Shown in pieces: positions 1-8,600 of a stretch of DNA of 64,000 bases. The notes under the pieces are model-generated. The model saw only the letters and a list, made by a program, of their open reading frames with translations. It was not told the DNA's origin and did not search any database. The stretch comes from Brevibacillus brevis. Lineage in GTDB: Bacteria > Bacillota > Bacilli > Brevibacillales > Brevibacillaceae. Each line of letters begins with the position of its first letter. The stretch's first letter is position 1. The stretch covers positions 5,628,001-5,692,000 of the forward strand of contig NZ_CP030117.1 in NCBI RefSeq assembly GCF_001039275.2. Reading direction: 5' to 3'. The translations under genes were made by a program, and so were the position numbers.

Positions 1-1337
1 GCAATGCCATCCAAATCGGGCGATTTCCGGCTTTTCTCCTTGGGCATATCTTCCCGGCTACGGACAGCCGCATGCGCACTGTGCAATCCAAAGGATTCCT
101 GCCTCTGACTTTTCTGCCTTCGCATCCGCTCGATCAGCTCGTCAGTCCGGTCCGTCATGTCCTCCGCCGTACGGCTTATGACGACTTTGCCGATATGCTG
201 TCCGCTGCTGACATATTCAAGCGCCTCTTGAACCCGCTGAAAGGGGTAGATCCTGGATACAATGGGTACGATTTTCTCCGTTTGAAGCAGGTCAACCATC
301 ACATGGAGCAATTCCTTGTTAAATCCCTTTTGGGCACTTAACCGCCGTAAATCAATGCTATGAATCGTTTGGTTATGTACAAGCCCGGAAAGATCTAGAT
401 TTCCACTCGTCTTCAGCGCATGCACGGCCAGCTCCAGGTAGCGGCCTGAAGGGGCCAAACAATTCAAGCCCTTCTGAATCGCGTCCCCGGCCAGCATATT
501 AAGCACAACATCAACCCCGCGGCCATTGGTTAAGGAGGCGATTTCCCGATCAAAGGGCGAGGCGGTGTAATTGATCGCCGCAGCAACGCCAAGCCTATCA
601 AGCAAGTCGAGCTTTTCGGCTTTGCTGCTCGTGCCGTAAATCTTGCAGCCTTTCAAATTCGCCAGTTGCAGGGCGATAAGGCCGCAGCCGCCTGTCGCCG
701 TCTGAATGAGCACCTGCTCGCCGTGTGCAAGCTTCCCTGTCTCGAAAGCGTGATAAACTGTGGAGAAAACGACAGGCAGGCTGCACCCTTCTTCAAACGT
801 TATGTTGGCAGGCTTCCGGACGGCATTAGCAGCGGCAACGTTCACTTCGCTGGCATGGCCGCCCAGTTGCTTGCCTGTAAGAGCGATGACCTCATCGCCG
901 ATCTGGAACTCTTCTACGCCTTTGCCGATGCGTGTGACGATTCCGGCTACTTCAAACCCCGGCACGAATGGATAGTCGGGCATAGTCGGATATAGCCCGT
1001 TTACGCACATGAGATCCGGAAAATTAACCGCCGACGCCATGACTTGTATCGTCATTTCACCAAAGTCGGGCTCCGATACAGACCATGGCCGCAAAGAAAC
1101 CTCGCCGATGTGATGAACGTTCGACACGACCAGGCCGGCAGAACCCGATTTCGCTGACTGCCGGCTGTCGACTTTTAATCCCGCCTTCTCCGGTTCCGGA
1201 CTGCGGGAATCAGCATGGTCTGCTGGAGACGGGATTTTCCTCCCAGCGCCATCCTTCAGCGCCATAATTCGACGCTTGGCATCTTCAGAACTAACCTCCC
1301 CCGCTTGCAAAGCGCGAAGTATCTCTTGAATATTCAC
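1..1337 (-). CDS. trans-AT PKS beginning with an enoyl reductase, continues beyond window
   Basis: 445 codons are visible. Residues 1-30 (MNIQEILRALQAGEVSSEDA and following) form a helical docking segment with the same pattern as the C-terminus of the protein at 5607-19010. Residues 62-386 are an MDR-type enoyl reductase: MCVNGLYPTMPDYPFVPGFE, the NAD(P)H motif ATGGCGLIALQLA near 215-225, and VNMLAGDAIQKGLNCL-type sequence as in the two ERs of the 24588-40322 protein. After a charged linker the frame reaches DGIA at the window edge, the usual opening of a KS. The ER most likely acts on the beta-branched chain of the preceding tandem ACPs, completing KS-ACP-ACP|ER. The start is GTG at 1337, seven bases from AGGGGG; a GTG at 1343 is too close to that site. 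Confidence 0.92.
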   Translation of the reverse strand, partial: MNIQEILRALQAGEVSSEDAKRRIMALKDGAGRKIPSPADHADSRSPEPEKAGLKVDSRQSAKSGSAGLVVSNVHHIGEVSLRPWSVSEPDFGEMTIQVMASAVNFPDLMCVNGLYPTMPDYPFVPGFEVAGIVTRIGKGVEEFQIGDEVIALTGKQLGGHASEVNVAAANAVRKPANITFEEGCSLPVVFSTVYHAFETGKLAHGEQVLIQTATGGCGLIALQLANLKGCKIYGTSSKAEKLDLLDRLGVAAAINYTASPFDREIASLTNGRGVDVVLNMLAGDAIQKGLNCLAPSGRYLELAVHALKTSGNLDLSGLVHNQTIHSIDLRRLSAQKGFNKELLHVMVDLLQTEKIVPIVSRIYPFQRVQEALEYVSSGQHIGKVVISRTAEDMTDRTDELIERMRRQKSQRQESFGLHSAHAAVRSREDMPKEKSRKSPDLDGI

Positions 1338-1344
1338 CCTCACA

Positions 1345-1350
1345 CCCCCT
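1345..1350 (-). promoter_or_regulatory. Ribosome binding site AGGGGG before a GTG start
   Basis: Seven bases before GTG at 1337, located in the 22-base gap after the pksI stop. Confidence 0.65.
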
Positions 1351-1359
1351 GCCTGTTCG

Positions 1360-2106
1360 CTATTTGCCAAATAAGGACAGAATCTTGTCCCGAACTTCTG
1401 TCTGATGGAAGGTTAGCTCATGCATCGCGACTTCTTTCGCAATATAATTCGGGAGCTCGGCTCGCATTGTCTCAACCAGATGGTCCTTCAATGCAACCAA
1501 CGAAAGGCGCGGCTTTTCCGCGAGCTGCCGCGCCAGCTCCAGAGCATGGCTCATCACTTGGTCCCGGGGAAGGACCGCGAAAGGCACGCCTCTCTTCTCC
1601 AGATCCGCCCCTCGATAATTGCTACCGCTTAGCAGCATTTCATTGCCCAGACTCAATCCCAGCTTTCGCGGCAATATGTACGTTGCGCCCATTCCCGGTG
1701 TGAAGCCGTATTTCATGAAATTGGCCGTATACACACTCTCACGGCTCATGACGACAAAATCGGCAAACAATCCGATTACAAACCCGCCTCCGATCGCATG
1801 ACCTTGCATAGCGGATATGACGGGAACCGGGCATTCCAGCGCAAGGCTGTAAATGTTGCTGTCCGTAAATTTCAATTGCCCTTCGAAAATAGCAAGCAAA
1901 GCTTCTTGCGTCCCGCCAGAAGCAAAATAAGTATCATACCCGGTCAAAATAACGGCTTTATACCGCTCTGTTTCCTTTACAGTTAGGAAAGCATGCGCCA
2001 AACCCTTTACCAGGTCGTCGGAGAACGTGTTTTTGTATACGCGGTCCTGCATGGTAATCGTTGCGATACCCGGCTCGATTTCACGCAGCTCTACAACCGG
2101 TTGCAT
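1360..2106 (-). CDS. pksI: Enoyl-CoA hydratase-like decarboxylase (ECH2)
   Basis: 248 residues, crotonase superfamily. ECH2 decarboxylates the dehydrated branch to leave a beta-methyl group next to a double bond. Visible features are the oxyanion-hole segment FASGGTQEALL (61-71), Lys79 in LKFTD, the glycine-rich AMQGHAIGGGFV (99-110) and SVYTANFMKYGFTPGMGATY (125-143). All closely resemble B. subtilis PksI in sequence and length (about 249 residues). The Lys and a C-terminal His (candidates in AMHELTFH) correspond to residues implicated in the CurF ECH2; that mapping is by eye. The ATG at 2106 lies six bases after the pksH stop. It is the last cassette gene before the next PKS gene. Confidence 0.93.
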   Translation of the reverse strand: MQPVVELREIEPGIATITMQDRVYKNTFSDDLVKGLAHAFLTVKETERYKAVILTGYDTYFASGGTQEALLAIFEGQLKFTDSNIYSLALECPVPVISAMQGHAIGGGFVIGLFADFVVMSRESVYTANFMKYGFTPGMGATYILPRKLGLSLGNEMLLSGSNYRGADLEKRGVPFAVLPRDQVMSHALELARQLAEKPRLSLVALKDHLVETMRAELPNYIAKEVAMHELTFHQTEVRDKILSLFGK

Positions 2107-2112
2107 TACACA

Positions 2113-2877
2113 TCAACCTTCCCATGGAAATTGGCCTTTATTGACAAAATTATAGATAACTGCGAGCGTATCCGGGTCGGCAAACATGGTTTGATTCGCA
2201 GTTATTGCCAGCTCCCTGCCTTCCCGGATTAAGGGCTGCAGCTCAATCATATAGCGTTTGTACTTCGCAATCCCTGCCTTCGGCAGACGCTTCAATCGAA
2301 GCAGATGTCGGCGCAGCAGCGACTCGCTTTCTGGCTCCCAGGCATCGATCAACCCCCAGCGGAGTGCAGTTTCCGCATCGAAGGCCTGCGTCATCAGCGT
2401 CATATAATGCGCGCGCTGCATGCCCGTTTTTTGAATAAGAAACGGCATCACACAAGCGGGATACAGGCCGAACAGCAGCTCGGACAGGCTGAATTGGGCC
2501 GTCCCGTCCGCCAGAACGATATCGCTTGCGGCGATAAAGCCAAGCCCCCCGGCATTTGCCTTACCCTTGACGTGAGAAAGAACGATGTACGGTCCTGTCC
2601 GCATTCTCATCCATAACGCATACAGAGGTTCAGGATTGCTTCGTATGGATCGGCCTTCTGCCATATGGGCGTGGATCTCCTGGAAATCTGCGCCCGTGCA
2701 GAATACATGAGGCAGACCTTCCAGCACGACAACCGTCACTTCTTCCTCGCATTGGTCCAACACGCAGCCCAGTTCCTCTACAAGCTGGTCATTGATCGTA
2801 TTGTCCGCTTCGGGCCGGTGCAGTCTGATAAAGCATACGGTTCCCTGATATCGAACATGCAGCGTCTTAAACTCCAT
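2113..2877 (-). CDS. pksH: Enoyl-CoA hydratase-like dehydratase (ECH1)
   Basis: About 254 residues, crotonase superfamily. In the cassette ECH1 dehydrates the HMG-type branched intermediate on the acceptor ACP. Two oxyanion-hole strands are visible (CTGADF near 60-65 and KANAGGLGF near 106-114), together with the strongly conserved SLSELLFGLYPACVMPF segment also found in B. subtilis PksH. The start is the ATG at 2877, overlapping the pksG stop as TAATG, with AGGTGG five bases upstream. An in-frame GTG at 2886 would add three residues but overlaps the ribosome site. The length matches PksH. pksI begins six bases after the stop. Confidence 0.93.
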   Translation of the reverse strand: MEFKTLHVRYQGTVCFIRLHRPEADNTINDQLVEELGCVLDQCEEEVTVVVLEGLPHVFCTGADFQEIHAHMAEGRSIRSNPEPLYALWMRMRTGPYIVLSHVKGKANAGGLGFIAASDIVLADGTAQFSLSELLFGLYPACVMPFLIQKTGMQRAHYMTLMTQAFDAETALRWGLIDAWEPESESLLRRHLLRLKRLPKAGIAKYKRYMIELQPLIREGRELAITANQTMFADPDTLAVIYNFVNKGQFPWEG

Positions 2878-4127
2878 TACAGCCACCTGTAAATCCGATG
2901 GAAGTCCCGGATCTCTTCCAGGTAGAGCCGCTGCTCGCCCCGCACAGATGCGGGAATCCCTTGCAAGTCGAGCTTCGCGTTACGAGTTCCAAACCGGATA
3001 CCGTGACCGCTTTTCAGCATCGCTTCATATTCGTCAAAGCCGAGCAGACGGCGCTCCTGCAGACGTTCGCTTAGCTTGAATTTACGCAGTGCCGCCTGGC
3101 TTTGACTTGTGGCGACACCGCTGTAAAATTCCGAGCAGCAGCCGGAGCCATACGAATAACAACCGATCCGCTTGGGCGTATCAAATGTCCCATGCTCGAT
3201 TAGGCCTGCCAGTGACAGGAAAACGGTGCCTCCCATGATATTGCCGACACGCTGGCAATATCGAATGCCCGGAAGCACACGCTGATTAAAGTCCGCTTCG
3301 ATCTCCGGCGCTTTGGCCTTCGCGATTCTTCGCATCATCGTGCGATGTGCGCCCTTCACCATACCGCCGAAGGGAGTATGAAAAGCTAAATATTGAAACG
3401 TATCCTTATAGTCCGCTTCTGGCACCCGCGCTTTGTAGGCCATAAAGGTTTGTTCGCAGCAATCCAGATACGTGGACAGCGACAAATCGGAATTGCCTGC
3501 TTCGCTGTCTGGCATAGGGCGGCACGTATCCATCACTTCATAACCGTAATAACCGCTCGCGCCCGTATCGATTTGGAAGACATACGGCGTATCGCTGACC
3601 AGAAGGGCAACAGCTCCGGCTCCCGCACTAAGCTCTGCATAGGACCAGTCTTCGGTCAACGAGCTCCCGCCCTCAGCCACGAAAAAACGGGATATGTCCG
3701 TGGCGATCACCAGCGCCTTGGCCCCCGGGGATGTGCCGGAGAGAATAAATTGGACCGCGGCATGCAGGCCTGCTGTTCCCGAATAGCAGGCCTGCTTGAT
3801 TTCGTACATCCGGCAGCGGCGGTTTAAACCGAGATAATGGTGGATATACGTGCTCATCGATTTGCCGAAATCGATACCGGATTCCGTGCAGGTAATCACC
3901 AGTTCGATCCGGTTCCGCTCTTCTTCAGACAGCGAATCCACGATCGGCTTCGCGGCATTGACACCGAACGTAATAGGGTCCTCGTAAGGCAAGGCAACGG
4001 TTTTCTCGAGCATCATCAGATTCTCGAACCTGGCAGTATCCAATTGACGCCTTGCTGCAAGTTCCGGGACATCCAGAAAAGCAGTGCCGCCAAAAACATT
4101 CATCGCTTCTATTCCAACTTGAATCAA
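2877..4127 (-). CDS. pksG: HMG-CoA-synthase-like beta-branching enzyme
   Basis: About 416 residues. It adds the acetyl group of acetyl-AcpK to the beta-ketone of the chain on the tandem ACPs. Catalytic residues by family pattern, numbered from the TTG: Glu82 (TCTESGIDFG), Cys114 (QACYSGTAGLH) and His250 (AFHTPFGGMVKG). Sequence such as YGYEVMDTCRP and IGCYSYGSGCCSEFYSG closely matches B. subtilis PksG. An ATG at 4133 sits only one base from AAGGAG, whereas TTG at 4127 is seven bases from it and gives an N-terminus (IQVGIEAMNVFGG) like that of PksG. I therefore prefer TTG. The stop overlaps the pksH start by one base (TAATG). Confidence 0.94.
   Translation of the reverse strand: MIQVGIEAMNVFGGTAFLDVPELAARRQLDTARFENLMMLEKTVALPYEDPITFGVNAAKPIVDSLSEEERNRIELVITCTESGIDFGKSMSTYIHHYLGLNRRCRMYEIKQACYSGTAGLHAAVQFILSGTSPGAKALVIATDISRFFVAEGGSSLTEDWSYAELSAGAGAVALLVSDTPYVFQIDTGASGYYGYEVMDTCRPMPDSEAGNSDLSLSTYLDCCEQTFMAYKARVPEADYKDTFQYLAFHTPFGGMVKGAHRTMMRRIAKAKAPEIEADFNQRVLPGIRYCQRVGNIMGGTVFLSLAGLIEHGTFDTPKRIGCYSYGSGCCSEFYSGVATSQSQAALRKFKLSERLQERRLLGFDEYEAMLKSGHGIRFGTRNAKLDLQGIPASVRGEQRLYLEEIRDFHRIYRWL
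2883..2888 (-). promoter_or_regulatory. Ribosome binding site AGGTGG
   Basis: Five bases before the ATG at 2877; lies in the last codons of pksG and favours ATG over the GTG at 2886. Confidence 0.6.
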
Positions 4128-4134
4128 GCCCATT

Positions 4135-4140
4135 CTCCTT
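4135..4140 (-). promoter_or_regulatory. Ribosome binding site AAGGAG selecting a TTG start
   Basis: Seven bases from TTG at 4127 but one base from ATG at 4133; the spacing argues for TTG. Confidence 0.65.
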
Positions 4141-4151
4141 TTCTGTTTGTT

Positions 4152-5390
4152 TTAAATCTTTTGCAGAGTGACTGCTGTATTCATGCCGCCAAAGCCCATG
4201 CTGAGGCATAAAGCATGAGAAATGGAGTACGGGACGAATTGTTCCTTCACCCAATTGAACGTCTCGTCAACCGGAAGCTCCAAATTACGCGTCGGATGAA
4301 GACGCGAGTTGCGCATCTGAAGCAATACCGCAATAATTTCCACAGCTCCTGCTGCACTGAGACCATGGCCTGTTATGGATTTGGTCGCATTGATGTAGGC
4401 ATGCGACAATCCGCTGTCTTTAAGCGCGCGCAGCTCCGTATCATCACCGACCGGGGAGCCCGTTCCATGCGGATTGACGTAGTCGATGTCTGCGGCTGTA
4501 ATGCCGGCCCGGCGAAGAGCTTCACGGATCACACGCATTTCTCCCTCGTAGGACGGATTCGGATTTCGGTTGCCGTCCATCGCGATCGCTGTAGCGGTAA
4601 TGGCCGCATAAGGAAGAACCCCTCTCTTACCGGCACAAGATGCACGCTCAATTACGACGGCAGCGCAGTTTTCCCCGTAGATGAAGCCGTCCCGGCCGCC
4701 GTCGAATGGTCGGCAGGCCAGATCCGGTCTGTCGGCATATTGATCGGAGCCCATTGCGCCCAGGCTGCGAAAGGCCGCAAGCTCCATATAGGAAAGGTCG
4801 GCCAATGCCCCGACTGCGATGCAAGCATCGACTTCCCCGGAGCTAACAGCTTGAACGGCTTGAGCGATAACAGCCTGACCGCTTGCGGATGCGCCTCCCA
4901 ATGTAAACGCAAATCCGCGAATCCCAAACTGCTCCGTGCAAAGTCCGCATAAATCACTGTCCATGTACGTCATCGCATAAGTGGGCCTCAGAAACGAAGG
5001 ACGTTCCGAATACGAGGCATAGACTTGGAGAGCCTCCCGCTGCTGTAAGTTGGAACCGCCGATAATGAGGCCGATACGCTCTGGCTCAACCTGATCCAGA
5101 ACTGCATCCTCCCAAGCCTCATGCATCGTTGCCATCGCAGCCTGCCCGGAGAAGGAAGCCGTTCGCAGCAGCCGTTTAGAAAGACGTTCCGGCATAACCA
5201 GCGATTCGATCTCCGCCCCCAGGAAAGAAGAGCTTCCTTTTTGGCGACCCGGACGATTCAACACAGAAAAGGCGTGCCGGCCGTCAAGGAGGGCTGCCGC
5301 GAAGGCCGCCTGTCCTTGACCAATGGCCGATGTGATGCCAATGCCTGAGATGACGATATCGTCCGGCCTACAGCTTGCCCAAGAACCCAT
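4152..5390 (-). CDS. pksF: KS-like malonyl-ACP decarboxylase of the beta-branching cassette
   Basis: 412 residues with the FabF-type ketosynthase fold. The active-site Cys is Ser168 (TLGGASASGQ), while both histidines remain (NPHGTGS and SITGHGLSAAG). This is the known pattern for PksF/CurC-type decarboxylases, which convert malonyl-AcpK into acetyl-AcpK without condensation. The ATG at 5390 lies inside acpK with no clear ribosome site of its own, and I see no better start, so expression probably depends on coupling to acpK. pksG follows after 24 bases. Confidence 0.93.
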   Translation of the reverse strand: MGSWASCRPDDIVISGIGITSAIGQGQAAFAAALLDGRHAFSVLNRPGRQKGSSSFLGAEIESLVMPERLSKRLLRTASFSGQAAMATMHEAWEDAVLDQVEPERIGLIIGGSNLQQREALQVYASYSERPSFLRPTYAMTYMDSDLCGLCTEQFGIRGFAFTLGGASASGQAVIAQAVQAVSSGEVDACIAVGALADLSYMELAAFRSLGAMGSDQYADRPDLACRPFDGGRDGFIYGENCAAVVIERASCAGKRGVLPYAAITATAIAMDGNRNPNPSYEGEMRVIREALRRAGITAADIDYVNPHGTGSPVGDDTELRALKDSGLSHAYINATKSITGHGLSAAGAVEIIAVLLQMRNSRLHPTRNLELPVDETFNWVKEQFVPYSISHALCLSMGFGGMNTAVTLQKI

Positions 5391-5610
5391 CGGCCAGTTC
5401 CCCTATGCTTGACATTCCAACAAACTGCGATCTTTGATTCTGCAAAAGCGACAAATCCTCCATCACCATCGAAATTAGATCCGCGCGGTCGATAGAGTTC
5501 AATCCGAGATCCGAAAGCCGGTCCTCCGGCCTCAGTTCCCGTCCCTCTAATTCGGGGACGATCTCATACAAATTTTTTATGATAACGGCTGTTATTTCTT
5601 GTCTGTTCAA
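5368..5610 (-). CDS. acpK: Free-standing acyl carrier protein of the beta-branching cassette
   Basis: 80 residues, a single ACP with the attachment site LGLNSIDRADL at Ser39. In the pksX paradigm AcpK carries malonyl, which PksF decarboxylates to acetyl-AcpK, the donor for the HMG-synthase PksG. The start is TTG at 5610, seven bases after GAGGAGG and overlapping the upstream stop as TTGA. The 3' end overlaps pksF by 23 bases, so the two are probably translationally coupled. The ACP lacks the Trp flag of the tandem ACPs, as expected for the donor rather than the acceptor carrier. Position and order match the B. subtilis cassette. Confidence 0.93.
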   Translation of the reverse strand: MNRQEITAVIIKNLYEIVPELEGRELRPEDRLSDLGLNSIDRADLISMVMEDLSLLQNQRSQFVGMSSIGELADGFLGKL

Positions 5611-8600
5611 TTCCGTTCCTCCTCAAGGATAAGACGACTGACGTAATCGTTAGCCTCATGAATGTCCAGCCTACCGCTTTCCACTTGCTGTAAAATGTCA
5701 TCCAGCAGAAGCGGAGAACGTACGGCCTCCTGTTCCGGAGTAGCTCCTTGACCCCGGCTCAGTTCGGAACTCAGATACGCCGCGAACTGTCTGATCGTCG
5801 AATAGTCATATATTTTCGTCGCCGTGATGCTCGTGCCGTACTGCTTATTAACCGCCTTGATCCATTCGACGCCGACAATCGAATCAACCCCGATGTCCAC
5901 GAATTTGATTTCAGGATCAATCTCGTCAGGCTGCATAAACATGGCCTCCGCCATGCTCTGGACCAATTGCTCTTCCAGTGCCTCCAAGGAAACGCCGCTG
6001 TTTGGAGGGGGCGTTCTTTCTTCGGCAGGGTCCACATGTTCGGCTGCCGTAAGTGCCGCCGTTTGTTTCGGCAACTGGCTTACGTGATCGTAATCGTGTT
6101 CTGCTTCTGCTTCCGCTTCGTTCCCAACCAAAGCGGGCTTCTCAGCGATTACGCCGTGCAAATAGGCGGCAAATTCGCTTAAAGTCGAGTAATCGTATAT
6201 TTTGGTCGCCGTAATGGATACGTCATACTTCTTATTTACTGCTTTGATCCATTCCACGCCGATAATCGAGTCTACGCCGATTTCGACAAACTTTCTCTCC
6301 GGGTCCAATTCGGCACGTTCCATAAACATCGTATCGGCCAAGCTCTCGGCCAACTGCTCTGTCAACACGTCGAGCGATATGCGCTGCTTCGATACACCGT
6401 CGATCTTCTTCAATTTAATCGGCGGGAGCCGTAGCGAGTGTCCGCTTCCGTGATCGATTTGATCGGGAATGTTCGATAGCGGCCTTAACGTAATTGTTTC
6501 CACCGCTTCCCGGTCCATCGTTCCAGCCTCGTGAATATGAACTTTTGGAGCTGGAGCAGGTTCGCTTCCATTTGTTCCTGCGGATTGATGTCCATTGCCG
6601 CTAATGTTATACCAGCATTTTTCTTCAGCGAACGGATAGGAGGGCAGGCTAATGCGTCTCGGTGTCGTTTTACCGTAGACAAGCCGCCAATCAAAATCAA
6701 TGCCACTTACCCATACAGACAGAAGCGGCTCAAACTTCCCAGAAGCAAACCATCCCAGCCAGGTCGACTCATCCGGCGCTCCGGCCTGCAGCTCGGACAG
6801 TGCCGCGCCTGACTTCGCCCTGCCGAGGTGCAGTTTCTCCATTCGGCCGTTCTCGACAATCGCCTGCAACCCGCGTTTCAGCTCCAGAACCGAAGAAACG
6901 GCCATAGCCGCTCGTTCTTCCATCGCCTCACGGCCCACCTGAAGGGTATAAGCCGCATCAGACAAGTTATCATCCGTAATCTGCCGCATCGCTATTGCAT
7001 CCAGATAGCGAGAAGCCAATCGTTTCAATCCCTCTTTGTTCGGCGCGGACAAAACAATCGGAACGGTCCTCCCGGCCTGATCGATAGAATGTGCCGCTGC
7101 GGGCGGTTTATATTCTTCCACGATTAAGTGAGCATTGGATCCTCCCGCGCCGAACGAAGAAATACCTGCTATGCGCGGCATTGCCTGCTTTTCTCCGCCT
7201 GCTTCGACGACGGGCCGCTTCCATTCTTCCAGCTTCTGCTGCACCCTAAACGGTGTATCCGGAAAGACGATATTCGGGTTCAGCTTCTCGGAATGAAGCG
7301 ATGGCGCCAGTTCCCCGTATTTCAACTGCATCAGAACCTTCGTTAAGCCCGCAATTCCCGCTGCGCTCTCGCAGTGACCGATGTTGGATTTTACGGAACC
7401 GATCGCACAAACGGATGTCGGAAGGGCACTCGTTTTCCATGCATCACTTAAACCTTTTATTTCGATGGGATCGCCAAGCGACGTACCGGTCCCATGCGCT
7501 TCGATATAGCTGATCGCGCCCGGATCAATGCCCGACTTCCGGATCGCCCGCTCGATCACACTTGCCTGCGCTTTCGGATTCGGAACCGAGTATCCGTTCG
7601 TCTTACCGCCATGGTTGACGGCTGATCCTTTAATGACGCCGTAAATGCGGTCTTTGTCGGCAATGGCCCGTGACAACGGTTTTAACAGAACGGCGCCGAC
7701 GCCTTCGCCCGGCACGTAACCGTCGCCTCCCTCGCCGAAGCTCTCGCACCGGCCTTTGCTCGACGCGAATTTTCCTTGCGCAAGCGCCAAGTACTTATTC
7801 GGATGAATGGAAAGGTTTACACCCCCTGCTATAGCTGCATCGCATTCTCCCTCCCGCAGACTTTGGCAGGCCAAATGTATCGCGGTGAGTGAAGATGAGC
7901 ACATCGTATCAATAGCCAGGCTCGGTCCATGTAAATTGTAAAAATACGATACGCGGTTCGCAATTGAAGAAGCGCTGCCAGACAGCGCCACCGGCCGGCC
8001 CCGAACCGTTTCTTCCGCGCCATAAAGCTGATATTCCTCGTACATGACACCGACGTAAACGCCTACATTACCGCCAAGACCGGACGAATCGAGCTGCTGC
8101 AAGCCATGTCTCGTGTATCCGGCATCCTGCAGCAGCTCGTACGTGCACTGTAGAAACAATCGCTCCTGAGGATCCATAAACGCCGCTTCTTTGCGCGAAA
8201 TGTGAAAGAACAACGGATCGAAACGATCTACACCTTCCAGGAAGCCTCCCCATTTGGAATAGGTTTTCCCCTGTTTATCAGGCTCTGCATCAAAGATCGC
8301 CTCATGATTCCAACGGTCTGCCGGGATTTCGGTGATGCTGTCGACACCGTTCCGGATATTGTGCCAAAACGCCTCCACGTCTCTTGCTCCCGGATAGCGT
8401 CCGGCCACCCCGATAATCGCGATATCCTCCGGCCGCCATTCGGTTGTAGCTCCTGCCGTTTCAACATCGTTAGTGCCGGTTGACGGTTCTGCTTTCTCTA
8501 CAGCATGGCTGTCATGACGCGAAAGTCCGGCGCGTTCAGGGATAGACGCTACCGATCCGAACGAAGAACCGTCCTCCAAGCCCAAGACAGCAGGCAGACG

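Noticed and set aside
4152..5390. pksF as a normal condensing ketosynthase
   Set aside because: The active-site Cys is Ser (GGASASG) and the gene sits in the beta-branching cassette, which matches the decarboxylase family.
5490..5500. AcpK as an inactive carrier
   Set aside because: LGLNSIDRADL keeps the Ser; only the Trp flag is missing, as expected for the donor carrier.
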